Source: Stomatobaculum sp. (GTDB taxonomy: Bacteria; Bacillota_A; Clostridia; Lachnospirales; Lachnospiraceae). Taken from it: a stretch of DNA of 64,000 bases. The translations under genes and the position numbers were made by a program. Below, piece by piece: positions 51,730 to 59,890 of the stretch. The notes beneath the pieces are model-generated. The model ran no database searches. It was not told the origin of the DNA and saw only the letters and a list, made by a program, of their open reading frames with translations. Position 1 is the first letter of the stretch. Each line of letters opens with the position of its first letter. The stretch lies in NCBI GenBank assembly GCA_017449925.1, contig JAFSYO010000134.1, forward strand, positions 1 through 64,000. The letters run 5' to 3'.

Positions 51730-51762
51730 CCGCCGCACCCTGACGAGTGCGGCGGTTTTTTT
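51730..51762 (+). terminator. Terminator after fprA
   Basis: CCGCCGCAC (51730-51738) and GTGCGGCGG (51747-51755) form a 9-bp stem followed by seven T. Confidence 0.9.
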
Positions 51763-51778
51763 GTAAGGAGCAGATTCC

Positions 51779-52696
51779 TTATGCCTTCGGTCTTCCTTCC
51801 ATGGCGTGGATCAGATTGACGATCAGCTCGTGGGAAGGCGCCGGGACGCCGCATTTCTTCGAGGCCCGGACCACCGATCCGCTGATGGTATCCACTTCTG
51901 TTTTCCGTCCGTCCCTCAAGTCCGCGCAGATGGAGGTCACGCCCTCGGGTGATTCCACGGAGGTATGACGGACTTTTTCAATGAGCTCCTCGTCGTCCGC
52001 CTGAAGCCCCAGTCCCCGGGCCACTGCCGCGGCCTCGCGGACCAGCTGCTGTGTGATGGTCCAGGCGTACTCGTTGGATGCGATATAACCCATCTTCACC
52101 TGAAGCACTCCTGTCAGGGCGCTCAGGGAGACATTGGTGAACATCTTGTTCCAGATGAGCTGCTGGATGTTGTCGTGGATCTTTACTTTGAAACCGCAGG
52201 CATCAAAGCATTCCTTCATTTTCTCCAGCATTCCCTCTTTGTCCGGGCACAGCATTCCAAGATTGGTGTTCCCTTCTCCGCCGTGACGGATGTGTCCGAA
52301 GCCCAGCACCGCGCCGTTGTCTTCCGTGGTCCCGATGACAATGTGGTCTTCCGGGACGAACTCCGAGAGGATGTCTTCATGTCCGGAGCCGTTCTGCAAA
52401 GTCAGGACATAGGTGTCCGGACCGATCAGCCCCTTGTTCCCGGAGAGAGCCGCCCGGGAAAACAGCGCCTTCACGAACAGGATCACCAGATCCATAGGCG
52501 GAAGGCCGGTGGTGTCCGTCACCGCCTTCGGGTAATAGACATGGTCCTCTCCGCCTTCCTCCAGGATCAGGCCGTTCTTGTTGACGCTCTCCACTACCTG
52601 GGCGTTGGTGTCCACCAGGTACACTTCATTCTGCAGGGACAGGCGCCCGCCGTAAATGGATCCCATGGCGCCGGCGCCGATGACTGCTATCCGCAT
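51779..52696 (-). CDS. Ketopantoate reductase (PanE/ApbA)-family oxidoreductase
   Basis: A 305-residue NAD(P)-dependent reductase. The Rossmann motif is AVIGAGAMGSIYGGRL at the N-terminus; LTLQNGSGHEDIL near 97, the catalytic lysine region IWNKMFTNVSLSALTGVLQ near 180 and the C-terminal dimer domain follow. True PanE makes pantoate. In a sugar-acid cluster the same fold can reduce other 2-oxo acids, so I leave the symbol empty. It is the last gene of the TRAP/RuMP cluster, 18 nt after yhcH (2). Confidence 0.85.
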   Translation of the reverse strand: MRIAVIGAGAMGSIYGGRLSLQNEVYLVDTNAQVVESVNKNGLILEEGGEDHVYYPKAVTDTTGLPPMDLVILFVKALFSRAALSGNKGLIGPDTYVLTLQNGSGHEDILSEFVPEDHIVIGTTEDNGAVLGFGHIRHGGEGNTNLGMLCPDKEGMLEKMKECFDACGFKVKIHDNIQQLIWNKMFTNVSLSALTGVLQVKMGYIASNEYAWTITQQLVREAAAVARGLGLQADDEELIEKVRHTSVESPEGVTSICADLRDGRKTEVDTISGSVVRASKKCGVPAPSHELIVNLIHAMEGRPKA

Positions 52697-52714
52697 GATT
52701 CTCCTCCTGTCCTG

Positions 52715-53170
52715 TTAAACCCTGACCTTGATAACGATCTTTCTGACGTCCATGGGCTCGCCCGCAGCGCAGCGGGGCTTGTGTCCTTCTTCGGGAGCCA
52801 CCACGATGAGGTCGCCCTCCTGCAGGATCATCTCCCCCTTGTTCTCCGGCTCCTCATAGAACGTGAGGTCATTCTCCGGAAACGCCTGCTTCACCTTCTT
52901 CAGATCCTCGCGCCTGCACACGCCGAAGGCTTCTATTCCCTTGGCCATGTACTGGATATCGAAGAACGCGTCGTGGGTCTCAAAGTTTCTCTGCTCCGCC
53001 GGCTCAGTCCTGTAAAGCTGCAGGTCCGCGACCACGTCGTCCCCCATAATGGGATGTTTTCCCTCTGTCAGGGCGTCAAGATCCGTCTCCTGGAGCCACT
53101 TGTAGGCAGCCGTGAATTTCTCGCTGAGATAGTCGTACTTTAAAACATATTTGATTCCGCTGAATACCAT
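52715..53170 (-). CDS. YhcH/YjgK/YiaL-family protein (2)
   Basis: A 151-residue relative of the protein at 48803-49333. HDAFFDIQYMAKGIEAFGV near 86 and DLIVVAPEEGHKPRCAAG near 123 correspond to the family metal-site region, with the ending VRKIVIKVRV. YiaL-type proteins sit in sugar-acid operons (for example yiaK-S), and this one lies between a TRAP transporter and a reductase, which fits. The natural reaction is unknown. Confidence 0.87.
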   Translation of the reverse strand: MVFSGIKYVLKYDYLSEKFTAAYKWLQETDLDALTEGKHPIMGDDVVADLQLYRTEPAEQRNFETHDAFFDIQYMAKGIEAFGVCRREDLKKVKQAFPENDLTFYEEPENKGEMILQEGDLIVVAPEEGHKPRCAAGEPMDVRKIVIKVRV

Positions 53171-53297
53171 ATAAAATCTCCTTTTCGCGGGATAGTTACG
53201 GTTTTTAAGAGAACGCCAGGAAGACCCTGACGTTCTCTATGAGATGTGTTCGATTGTTAAAGTATTAAGGACCCTCTTTCGAGTCTTGCGCGCTGCT

Positions 53298-54584
53298 TTA
53301 GAACAGGCCCGGGAACAGGGTCGCGGGAATCGCGAGCCAGAGATCCGGGAGCAGGACCATCAGGACCAGGACTGCCAGGGAGGAAAGGAAGTAGGGAAGC
53401 GTTCCCCAGAAGCCTTCCTCAATGGAGATGCCCGAGATGGACGACGCGAGCAGCAGGCACAGGCCGTAAGGCGGTGTGACAAGGCCCAGCGCCAGGGTGA
53501 CGATGATGATCAGGCCCAGGATAATGGGGCTGATGCCGAGAGCCGTGGCGGACGGAAGGATGATCGGCACAAAGAGGATCATGGCCGGCACCGCGTCCAT
53601 AAAGGTTCCCACAAAGAGGAAGAACAGGACCACGACGATCAGGAAGATCAGTCTTCCGCCGGGAAGCGCGGTAAAGAACTTCTGAACGATGACGTTCAGC
53701 TGATAGTAGCTTAAGAGCTCTCCCAGGGCGTTCGCGGTTGCAAGAGCGAACAGGGACAGGGAAGCCATCTTCATGGTCTCCACCAGGATCCTGGGAAGGT
53801 TCTTTACCTTAATGGTATGGTAGTAGAAAATACCCACCAGCAGCGCATACATGCAGGCGAAAGCCGCGGACTCGGTCGGTGTGAACAGACCGGAAACGAT
53901 GCCGCCGATCAGGATGATGGGGGTCAGCAGAGCCGGCAGGGACTGGAAGAAGTGCTTCATCGCCACCGCCGTGGGGACCTTCTCCGACTGGGGGAAGTTC
54001 TTCGGCTTGGCGTAGTGATGAACCACCGCCATCTGGGCAAGGCCCAGAAGGATGCCGGGGGCGATACCTGTCATGAACAGGGCGCCGGTACTGATATTCG
54101 CGATGCCCGAATAGACGACCATCGTGATACTTGGCGGGATGATGGAGCCCAGTGTGGAGGACGCCGCCGTGACGCCGACGCTGGTGCCCTTGTCATAGCC
54201 CTGCTTCTCCATGGAGGGGATGAAGATCTTGCCGACGCCGGAGGTATCTGCCTGGGAGGAACCGGAAATTCCGGCGAAGACCATGGACACCAGGACGTTC
54301 GCGTAGGCAAGGCCGCCCTTGAAGTGTCCCACCAGGTCGGTGATGCACTCGATCAGCTTCTCCGTGATGGCGCCCTCGTTCATAAGGTTCGCCGCCAGGA
54401 TGAACAGCGGCACCGCCAGCAGCGTAAAGCTGTTCAGACCGTTGAACATCTTCGTGAACACGACGGTGTTCGGGACCTGCGGCATCATGGCGATGCCCCA
54501 GAAGGAGATAACGCCGAGGGCGAAGCAGATCGGAACGCCGATCGCAACGAACAGAACGAATACGATTACCAGAAGTGCACCCAT
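53298..54584 (-). CDS. dctM: TRAP transporter large permease (DctM)
   Basis: The sodium-driven channel subunit of a tripartite transporter. It has 428 residues with about twelve membrane helices. Family blocks include FVLFVAIGVPICFALGV at the start, GISGSSQADTSGVGKIFIPS near 110, SIIPPSITMVVYSGIAN near 148 and SISGISIEEGFWGTLPYFL near 385. Its ATG overlaps the dctQ stop as TAATG, so the two are translationally coupled. Confidence 0.95.
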   Translation of the reverse strand: MGALLVIVFVLFVAIGVPICFALGVISFWGIAMMPQVPNTVVFTKMFNGLNSFTLLAVPLFILAANLMNEGAITEKLIECITDLVGHFKGGLAYANVLVSMVFAGISGSSQADTSGVGKIFIPSMEKQGYDKGTSVGVTAASSTLGSIIPPSITMVVYSGIANISTGALFMTGIAPGILLGLAQMAVVHHYAKPKNFPQSEKVPTAVAMKHFFQSLPALLTPIILIGGIVSGLFTPTESAAFACMYALLVGIFYYHTIKVKNLPRILVETMKMASLSLFALATANALGELLSYYQLNVIVQKFFTALPGGRLIFLIVVVLFFLFVGTFMDAVPAMILFVPIILPSATALGISPIILGLIIIVTLALGLVTPPYGLCLLLASSISGISIEEGFWGTLPYFLSSLAVLVLMVLLPDLWLAIPATLFPGLF

Positions 54585-55069
54585 TACTTATCCCCTCCTT
54601 TTCCAAGCGCCTTGATTTCATCCGCGATTATGGCTACCAGGTAGATCGAGGAAGTAAGTCCGCAGATCGGGATGCAGAGCCATGTGGGGCCGCGCTTCAT
54701 GGACGGGATGTTGATCCAGGTGTAGTTCCAGAACTGTTTCGCCGCCTTGTAGCCCTCAAAGATCATCAGGATGCAGAAGAACAGGACGATCAGGGAAATG
54801 ATGATCTGGAGGATGTGTTTCTTTTTCTCGTCCTTGATGCTATCCATCAGGGAGGTGAAAGCAAAGTGTCTGTTCTCGTAGACCATCGCGCCGGCACCCA
54901 TGAAGACCGCCCAGATGAAGGAATACATGGAGACGTCTTCAGTCCACATCGCGGCTACTCCGGCATAACGGCAGAGCATCTGGAATACGACGGTAATGAG
55001 GAAGACGAACAGAAAGCAAGCGCCGATGGCGATCTGTACCTTCTGCATACCCGCAAGTGCCTTTTTCAT
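54584..55069 (-). CDS. dctQ: TRAP transporter small permease (DctQ)
   Basis: A 161-residue membrane protein with four helices, the usual DctQ size. IGACFLFVFLITVVFQMLCR near 15 and DVSMYSFIWAVFMGAGAMVY near 45 fit the family. It stabilises the large permease. It lies 12 nt after dctP. Confidence 0.93.
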   Translation of the reverse strand: MKKALAGMQKVQIAIGACFLFVFLITVVFQMLCRYAGVAAMWTEDVSMYSFIWAVFMGAGAMVYENRHFAFTSLMDSIKDEKKKHILQIIISLIVLFFCILMIFEGYKAAKQFWNYTWINIPSMKRGPTWLCIPICGLTSSIYLVAIIADEIKALGKGGDK

Positions 55070-55081
55070 ACTCAGTTCTCC

Positions 55082-56173
55082 TTACTTCGCAGCTTTGCGG
55101 ATCATCTCCAGCTGCTCAGTCATGTTGTTGTCAGCAGCGAACTTGTCCTGGATCGGGACAGCGATCTCTTTGAAAGCGGCGATGTCGATGTCAGCGTGCT
55201 CGGTGACCACAGCGCCGGCCTCGATGCATTTCTGCTTGGACTCTTCGAACATCTTGTAGGTGACCTCGCGCTCCTTCGCGGTAGCAGCTTCGCAGGCGGC
55301 GTCGATCCAGCCCTTCTGCTCGTCGGTCAGCTTCTCGTACTTGGTGCCGTCCATCAGCCAGAGGCGGGTGGTGTAGTCGTGATGGGTCTCGGAGATGTAC
55401 TTTCCGTTCGGGGTCTTGTGGTGCTCTTTCTGCATCAGGTTAGTGTAGTCGTTCTCAGCGCCGTCCACAACGCCCTGCTGAAGCGCCTGGTACAGCTCGC
55501 CCCATGCCACAGAGGTAGGAATCGCGCCGCAGCCCTGGAAGAAATCCTGCTGCACTTTGGAGGACTGGGTACGGATGCTCAGGCCCTTCAGGTCTGCCGG
55601 GCTCTTCACTGCCTGCTTCGCGTACACGTCGCGGACGGAGGAGGACCAGTAGCCCATGATGCGGAACTGGTTGCCGGTCTTCTGGGCGACGATGTCTCTC
55701 ATGGCAGCGCCGAAGTCGCCGTCAAGGCAGGTCTCCCAGTGGTCAAAGCTGTCGAACAGATACTCAAGGGAGAAGATGTCCACTTCCGGAACGCCGATGG
55801 CGGTCATGAAGCCCGGGGATGCAACTACCAGGTCCGCAGCGCCCATGGTCATCTTTTCGATCAGCTCGGACTCGTTCTCGCCCAGGGTTCCCTTGTGGAC
55901 GGTCGCGGTCGCCTTGCCGCCGGAAACCTCTTCCAGCTTCTCCTTGAACGCGTCAAGTCCGAAGGAATAGGGGTTGTCCTGAGAGGTCTGGTTGGAAGCG
56001 ATGATCAGGTTCATCTCCGCTCCTGCCGCTGCCGGAGCTGCAGCTTCCGTAGCTGCCGGAGCCGCGCCGCCTGCCGGAGCCGCCGTCGTGGATGCTGTAG
56101 AGCCGCCGCCGCAGCCAGCGAGGATCGCCGTTGCCATTGTCAGAGCAGTCACCAGTGCAATTGCTTTTTTCAT
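55082..56173 (-). CDS. dctP: TRAP transporter solute-binding protein (DctP)
   Basis: About 363 residues from the ATG at 56173, after AAGGAGA. It is a lipoprotein: the lipobox ILAGC follows MKKAIALVTALTMATA. The mature part has the DctP fold: SNQTSQDNPYSFGLDAFKEK near 62, GDFGAAMRDIV near 150, the substrate-arginine region LKGLSIRTQSSKVQQDFF near 185 and VVDGAENDYTNLM near 225. DctP proteins next to RuMP genes and a sugar kinase usually bind sugar acids; the ligand is not known. It is controlled by an operator just upstream. Confidence 0.94.
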   Translation of the reverse strand: MKKAIALVTALTMATAILAGCGGGSTASTTAAPAGGAAPAATEAAAPAAAGAEMNLIIASNQTSQDNPYSFGLDAFKEKLEEVSGGKATATVHKGTLGENESELIEKMTMGAADLVVASPGFMTAIGVPEVDIFSLEYLFDSFDHWETCLDGDFGAAMRDIVAQKTGNQFRIMGYWSSSVRDVYAKQAVKSPADLKGLSIRTQSSKVQQDFFQGCGAIPTSVAWGELYQALQQGVVDGAENDYTNLMQKEHHKTPNGKYISETHHDYTTRLWLMDGTKYEKLTDEQKGWIDAACEAATAKEREVTYKMFEESKQKCIEAGAVVTEHADIDIAAFKEIAVPIQDKFAADNNMTEQLEMIRKAAK

Positions 56174-56243
56174 AATTTCTCTTCTCCTTCCTTTTAGGAA
56201 AACATTGTGTATCACAACCGGCCGCAAAGAAGTTGCAAAGAAT

Positions 56244-56259
56244 TTGCAATCGATTGCAA
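56244..56259 (-). promoter_or_regulatory. LacI-type operator in front of dctP
   Basis: TTGCAATCGATTGCAA is a perfect 16-bp palindrome. It lies 11 nt downstream of the -10 box of the dctP promoter, so a bound repressor would block initiation. It resembles operators of LacI regulators, and a lacI gene is in the same cluster. Confidence 0.85.
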
Positions 56260-56270
56260 TCGCTGTGTTT

Positions 56271-56298
56271 ATTATATCATTCTACTGTTTCAAATCAA
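56271..56298 (-). promoter_or_regulatory. dctP promoter
   Basis: On the minus strand TTGATT (56293-56298), 16 nt, TATAAT (56271-56276). It starts a separate transcript for dctP-dctQ-dctM and the genes after. Confidence 0.75.
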
Positions 56299-56371
56299 GG
56301 GTTTTTCAATTGTGCTTTCCGACGAATATTCTTCGTTTTTTTTGTGCATTCTGCCAGACGTATTCTTCTGA

Positions 56372-56914
56372 TCACCAGTGTGCGCCCGTCGCGGTCTCGT
56401 TTGCCGTGTTGTCCCGCCGGCTCAAAAGAAGGCAGAGGGCGTCCAGCACGATGTGAAGGCTCTGATCGAAAAGGGAGCTGAGAAGCTGGACGGAAGCACG
56501 GCCCGATCCGGAATCTCCCTTGACCGTGCCCGGGATCACCAGGATCCTGTCCGCTTCCGAAGCCAGCGGGGATTCCGGTTTGGAGGTGACGGCGATCAGC
56601 TCGGCGCCGGCGCTTTTCGCCTTCTTCGAGTCGTTGATGACATTGGCGCTCTTGCCGGAGCCCGAAACAGCGATGAACAGGTCTCCCTCTTTCAGTGCGG
56701 GTGTAATGGTCTCACCGACGAAAAAAACTGTATAGCCGATGTGCATCAGCCGCATCGCAAAGCCCTTCGCGGAGAAGCCGGAGCGGCCTTCCCCGTCCAC
56801 AAAAACGCGCCGTTCCTTGGAAAACGCCCCCATGACATCCGAGATCTGCGCGTCGTCCACCTGGGCGAGCACGCCCTCGATCTCCTTCAGAATGACATTC
56901 AGTGTATCGTTCAT
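56372..56914 (-). CDS. hxlB: 6-phospho-3-hexuloisomerase
   Basis: Second enzyme of the ribulose monophosphate pathway; it isomerises hexulose-6-phosphate to fructose-6-phosphate. It has 180 residues with a SIS fold: VDGEGRSGFSAKGFAMRLMH near 39, ISGSGK-like AVSGSGKSANVIND near 83 and SVQLLSSLFDQSLHIVLDAL near 141. It follows hxlA after 68 nt. Confidence 0.93.
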   Translation of the reverse strand: MNDTLNVILKEIEGVLAQVDDAQISDVMGAFSKERRVFVDGEGRSGFSAKGFAMRLMHIGYTVFFVGETITPALKEGDLFIAVSGSGKSANVINDSKKAKSAGAELIAVTSKPESPLASEADRILVIPGTVKGDSGSGRASVQLLSSLFDQSLHIVLDALCLLLSRRDNTANETATGAHW

Positions 56915-56982
56915 GACAGTTCCTCCTATTCTGCAGTTCTCCCGCAGTAATGATCCGTGTTTTGATTAATTACCCTCTGCTG

Positions 56983-57606
56983 TTACTTAGCGGCGTCAGT
57001 GAAGGCCTGGGCCGCAGCTCCGATGTCCTCCGCCTTCGTGATCGCCCCGCCGACAATGGCGATATCGACCCCCGCTTCTTTCATGAACGGAAGATTGCCG
57101 ATCTTCACGCCTCCGGCCGCCGCCACCGCATGGACGTTTTTGAGGAGCCGGCACTTGTCCCGGACCAGCTCTGTCAGGCCTTCTCCCTGCAGATCGGAAG
57201 GAAGGTGGATCCCGAAAACAGCCTCGGGAAACAGCTCCATAAGCCGCTCCAGACGCTCATCCGGCACTTCCAGAAGATCGATAAAGCATTCCTTTCCGAA
57301 CTCCGCTGCGACTTCCATGCAGGCGCGAATGGTGGCGTCGGAGGAAAAGCCCATGACTGTCGCGTAATCCGCTCCCGCCTCGAAGGCTATCCTGAACTCA
57401 TAAGCTCCTTCGTCGCAGGTCTTGATGTCCGCCAGGATGGTCATATCCGGGAAATGGGCGCGCATGGCCCCGACACTGGCGGAAACTCCGTAGTCCTTGA
57501 TCAGCGACGTCCCGACTTCCACGATATCGGTATGTCCGTAAATGCTGTTTCCGATCTCAAGCAGTCTTTCCAGACTGACGCGGTCTATTGCTGTCTGTAT
57601 TTTCAT
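56983..57606 (-). CDS. hxlA: 3-hexulose-6-phosphate synthase
   Basis: Joins ribulose-5-phosphate with formaldehyde (or runs in reverse to make ribulose-5-phosphate). It has 207 residues with an OMP-decarboxylase-type barrel: VEVGTSLIKDYG near 31, ILADIKTCDEGAYEF near 57 (the DIK-type motif), GADYATVMGFSSD near 78 and AAAGGVKIGNLP near 160. The related 3-keto-L-gulonate-6-phosphate decarboxylase is a possible alternative, but the hxlB neighbour favours HPS. Its start overlaps the sugar-kinase stop as ATGA. Confidence 0.88.
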   Translation of the reverse strand: MKIQTAIDRVSLERLLEIGNSIYGHTDIVEVGTSLIKDYGVSASVGAMRAHFPDMTILADIKTCDEGAYEFRIAFEAGADYATVMGFSSDATIRACMEVAAEFGKECFIDLLEVPDERLERLMELFPEAVFGIHLPSDLQGEGLTELVRDKCRLLKNVHAVAAAGGVKIGNLPFMKEAGVDIAIVGGAITKAEDIGAAAQAFTDAAK

Positions 57607-58553
57607 AATGACACTCTCTCCCCGTTCTCCATAAAGGCTTTCAGCTGTTCTCTGGTAGGAAGTCCCTCGTTGTCGCTCCGCACGGAAACCTGGATCGCTC
57701 CGATGGCATTGCCGCGGCTGACCGTTTCCTCAATGGGGAGTTCCTCGAGGATCGCGCTCAGTATGCCGGCCGCGAAGCCGTCGCCGGCCCCTACCGTATC
57801 GACCACTTTCTTCACGCGGAACCCGGGACAGTACATTTCGCCCCGGGAGCCGCTGATGAACGCTCCTCTGACTCCGTCCTTTACAATGACGGTATCCACC
57901 CCGCGCACGCGGTAATACTTGGCGATCTCTTCCGGTTTGTCGCTGCCCATGAGGATCTTGCCCTCTCCGGTGCCCGGAAGAACGATATCCGCTTTCGACG
58001 CAAGGTCATTGATGGTGCGGATCATCGCTCTCTTGCTTTCCCACAGAGCCGGACGCAGATTCGGGTCAAAGCTGATGATCATGCCCTGCTCCCTGGCCCT
58101 TTCCATCAGGCGGTAGGCGGCGTCCCGGCAGCTTAAGGAAAGCGCGGGCGGGATCCCGGTCATATGAAGGAGCTTGGCCCCGGTGAGATCCAGTTTGTCC
58201 ACATCCGCCTCAGTCATGCAGGAAGCGGCGCTGTTCTTCCGGAAATAGATGACCTGCGGGTCGCCTTCCGTCACCCGGTTCTTCAGCTGGAACCCGGTCC
58301 AGTGGGTGTCGTCATAAGTGACCTGCGCCTCGATCCCTTCGCTCTTCAGCTTTTTCTCGATATATCTGCCGAAGGGATCATTTCCGAGTTTTGTGCAGTA
58401 GCCTACCGTGTGGCCCAGTCTTTTGAGACCGATCGCTATGTTGACTTCCGCGCCGGCAAGCAGGCGGCTGAACTCCTCCACATCTTCCAGCGGCGCCTCA
58501 TTTTTCGCAACGAACATTACCATTGGTTCTCCGAACAGGATTACTTCTGCCAT
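57603..58553 (-). CDS. PfkB-family sugar kinase (KDG kinase-like)
   Basis: 316 residues from the ATG at 58553 (MAEVILFGEPMVMFVAKNEA), after GGAAGG. The ribokinase/PfkB signatures are AGAEVNIAIGLKRLGH near 38 and DTVGAGDGFAAGIL near 252 with the catalytic Asp. The GEPMVMF start and FQLKNR/VIYFRKNSAAS blocks are like 2-keto-3-deoxygluconate kinases. The substrate is probably a keto sugar acid. It is coupled with hxlA by a 4-nt overlap. Confidence 0.9.
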   Translation of the reverse strand: MAEVILFGEPMVMFVAKNEAPLEDVEEFSRLLAGAEVNIAIGLKRLGHTVGYCTKLGNDPFGRYIEKKLKSEGIEAQVTYDDTHWTGFQLKNRVTEGDPQVIYFRKNSAASCMTEADVDKLDLTGAKLLHMTGIPPALSLSCRDAAYRLMERAREQGMIISFDPNLRPALWESKRAMIRTINDLASKADIVLPGTGEGKILMGSDKPEEIAKYYRVRGVDTVIVKDGVRGAFISGSRGEMYCPGFRVKKVVDTVGAGDGFAAGILSAILEELPIEETVSRGNAIGAIQVSVRSDNEGLPTREQLKAFMENGERVSL

Positions 58554-58589
58554 ATTTCTTCCTTTCCGTGCCCCGGGCACAATTATTAT

Positions 58590-59576
58590 TCAAGTAGATT
58601 CTTTTTCCACCAGTTCCGCGAACAGGGTGATCCTCACATGCTGCATTTCTCCCGCCAGGCCCTTTTTCATCATGTCAGCGGCGATCTCGCTGGCCTCCCG
58701 GATCTTGTTGTCCAGGGAGGTGATCTTCGGATTGCAGATCTCACTGAACAGGCCGTTGTCCACACCGATCACTGCCAGATCCGAAGGAACGGCTTTTCCC
58801 ATATCGGACGCGCACCTTAAGCCCCCGGCGGCGATCAGGTCGATGGAATAAATAATGGCGTCCGTCTCAGGATAGTTCTTCAGGATCTCCTCCGTCACGC
58901 GGTAACCGGCTTCCAGGGAAGCGCTTTCCGCCCTCGCGACGACGGGACGGAACCCGGCCAGACTGCCGATCCCCTTCAGGTATCCCTGCTCTTTTCCGAG
59001 GTTGGAAGGCGTCGGATTGTCATTCGCGAAAACAATGTGCTTCCTGCCTGCGGAAGCAAGGAAAGCAACGCAGTTGCGGATCCCCTCCTCCTCGTCCGTC
59101 ACGATGCCGGAAACATTCGGGAGATCCAGAAAACCGTTGACCATCACGACAGGTATTTCCGGAATGTGGAGCGACACAAGTCCCCGGACCTCCTCCGTCA
59201 TGAAGGTCGATCCGATCATAAAGACGCCCTGGACTCTCCTCTCCCCCAGGGTCCGGATATATTCCGTCCTTTTTTCGATGGAATTGCCAATGCTCATCGT
59301 AATGCAGCAGTACCCCAGCTTCATCATCTCCTGCTCGATGACCGCCGCGCTGACCGCGTGATGGGCCACCGTGATATCCTCGATCAGGATGCCGACGATC
59401 CCGGAGGACTGGGTCACCAGGCCTCTCGCCGCAGCGTCCGGAGTAAAGCTGTGCTTTTCCAGAAGCGCCCGGACCTTTTCCCTGGTCTTTTCGCTGATCC
59501 CAGGCTTCCCGTTCATCACCCTGGATACGGTGCTGGCGGAAACTCCAGCCTCTTTTGCGATGTCATAAATTGTCAT
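58590..59576 (-). CDS. LacI-family transcription regulator
   Basis: 328 residues from the ATG at 59576 (MTIYDIAKEAGVSASTVSRV), after GGGAGGC; the longer frame covers its promoter. The N-terminal HTH is followed by the hinge helix near 46-57 and a periplasmic-binding-like effector domain (VGILIEDITVAHHAVSAAVI near 62; AVIGVDNGLFSEICNPKITS near 272). It probably represses itself and the transporter at TTGCAA-type palindromes. The effector is unknown, likely a sugar phosphate or sugar acid. Confidence 0.93.
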   Translation of the reverse strand: MTIYDIAKEAGVSASTVSRVMNGKPGISEKTREKVRALLEKHSFTPDAAARGLVTQSSGIVGILIEDITVAHHAVSAAVIEQEMMKLGYCCITMSIGNSIEKRTEYIRTLGERRVQGVFMIGSTFMTEEVRGLVSLHIPEIPVVMVNGFLDLPNVSGIVTDEEEGIRNCVAFLASAGRKHIVFANDNPTPSNLGKEQGYLKGIGSLAGFRPVVARAESASLEAGYRVTEEILKNYPETDAIIYSIDLIAAGGLRCASDMGKAVPSDLAVIGVDNGLFSEICNPKITSLDNKIREASEIAADMMKKGLAGEMQHVRITLFAELVEKEST

Positions 59577-59600
59577 GATATCGCCTCCCTCGTTAACCGA

Positions 59601-59660
59601 TTGCAAAACTTGTTGCATAATAATACTGTACATCAGTGCAACCGCAATTGCAATAACCCG
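59601..59660 (-). promoter_or_regulatory. lacI promoter with TTGCAA-type half sites
   Basis: On the minus strand TTGCGG (59642-59647), 16 nt, TATTAT (59620-59625). TTGCAA-like hexamers flank it: TTGCAA and TTGCAT at 59601-59618, and GTGCAA/TTGCAA around 59637-59655. These match the half sites of the dctP operator and suggest autoregulation. Confidence 0.65.
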
Positions 59661-59674
59661 GAAACCATTTCTGC

Positions 59675-59704
59675 AATAAAAAAAGCTTCGCGTCAGCGAA
59701 ACTT
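59675..59704 (-). terminator. Terminator after queH
   Basis: On the minus strand GTTTCGC and GCGAAGC pair (one G-U pair) across TGAC, followed by a U-rich tail. It lies directly after the long hairpin at 59708-59890. Confidence 0.75.
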
Positions 59705-59707
59705 TTT

Positions 59708-59890
59708 CATCTGCCCGCGCAGAGGAGTCCCCATTCAGCTGCACCTGTTCTGTCGGTTTCGCCGCGCAGCATCGCGGACGGCGCTTTGGGCTCCATCAAA
59801 CCGTGGTCGCCCTCGCGCCGCCGCACTGCGCGGTGAAACTCTCCGGCACAGGTGATCAGCTTCCAGGGAGCTCCTCTGCCGCGGCAGATG
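59708..59890. repeat. 183-nt near-perfect hairpin overlapping the queH 3' end
   Basis: Outer arms CATCTGCCCGCGCAGAGGAG (59708-59727) and CTCCTCTGCCGCGGCAGATG (59871-59890) pair except for a short centre. In register inside them: AGCTG and CACCTGT (59737-59748) with ACAGGTG and CAGCT (59848-59861), GTTTCGCCGCGCAG (59756-59769) with CTGCGCGGTGAAAC (59826-59839), and GGCGC with GCGCC near the tip. One arm encodes the last residues of QueH. A MITE-like insertion or a stable 3' structure are the main options. Confidence 0.78.

Noticed and set aside
59708..59890. 6S RNA or SRP RNA
   Set aside because: It has a long stem but no large central bubble, and the conserved SRP GGAAG/AGCA loops are missing.
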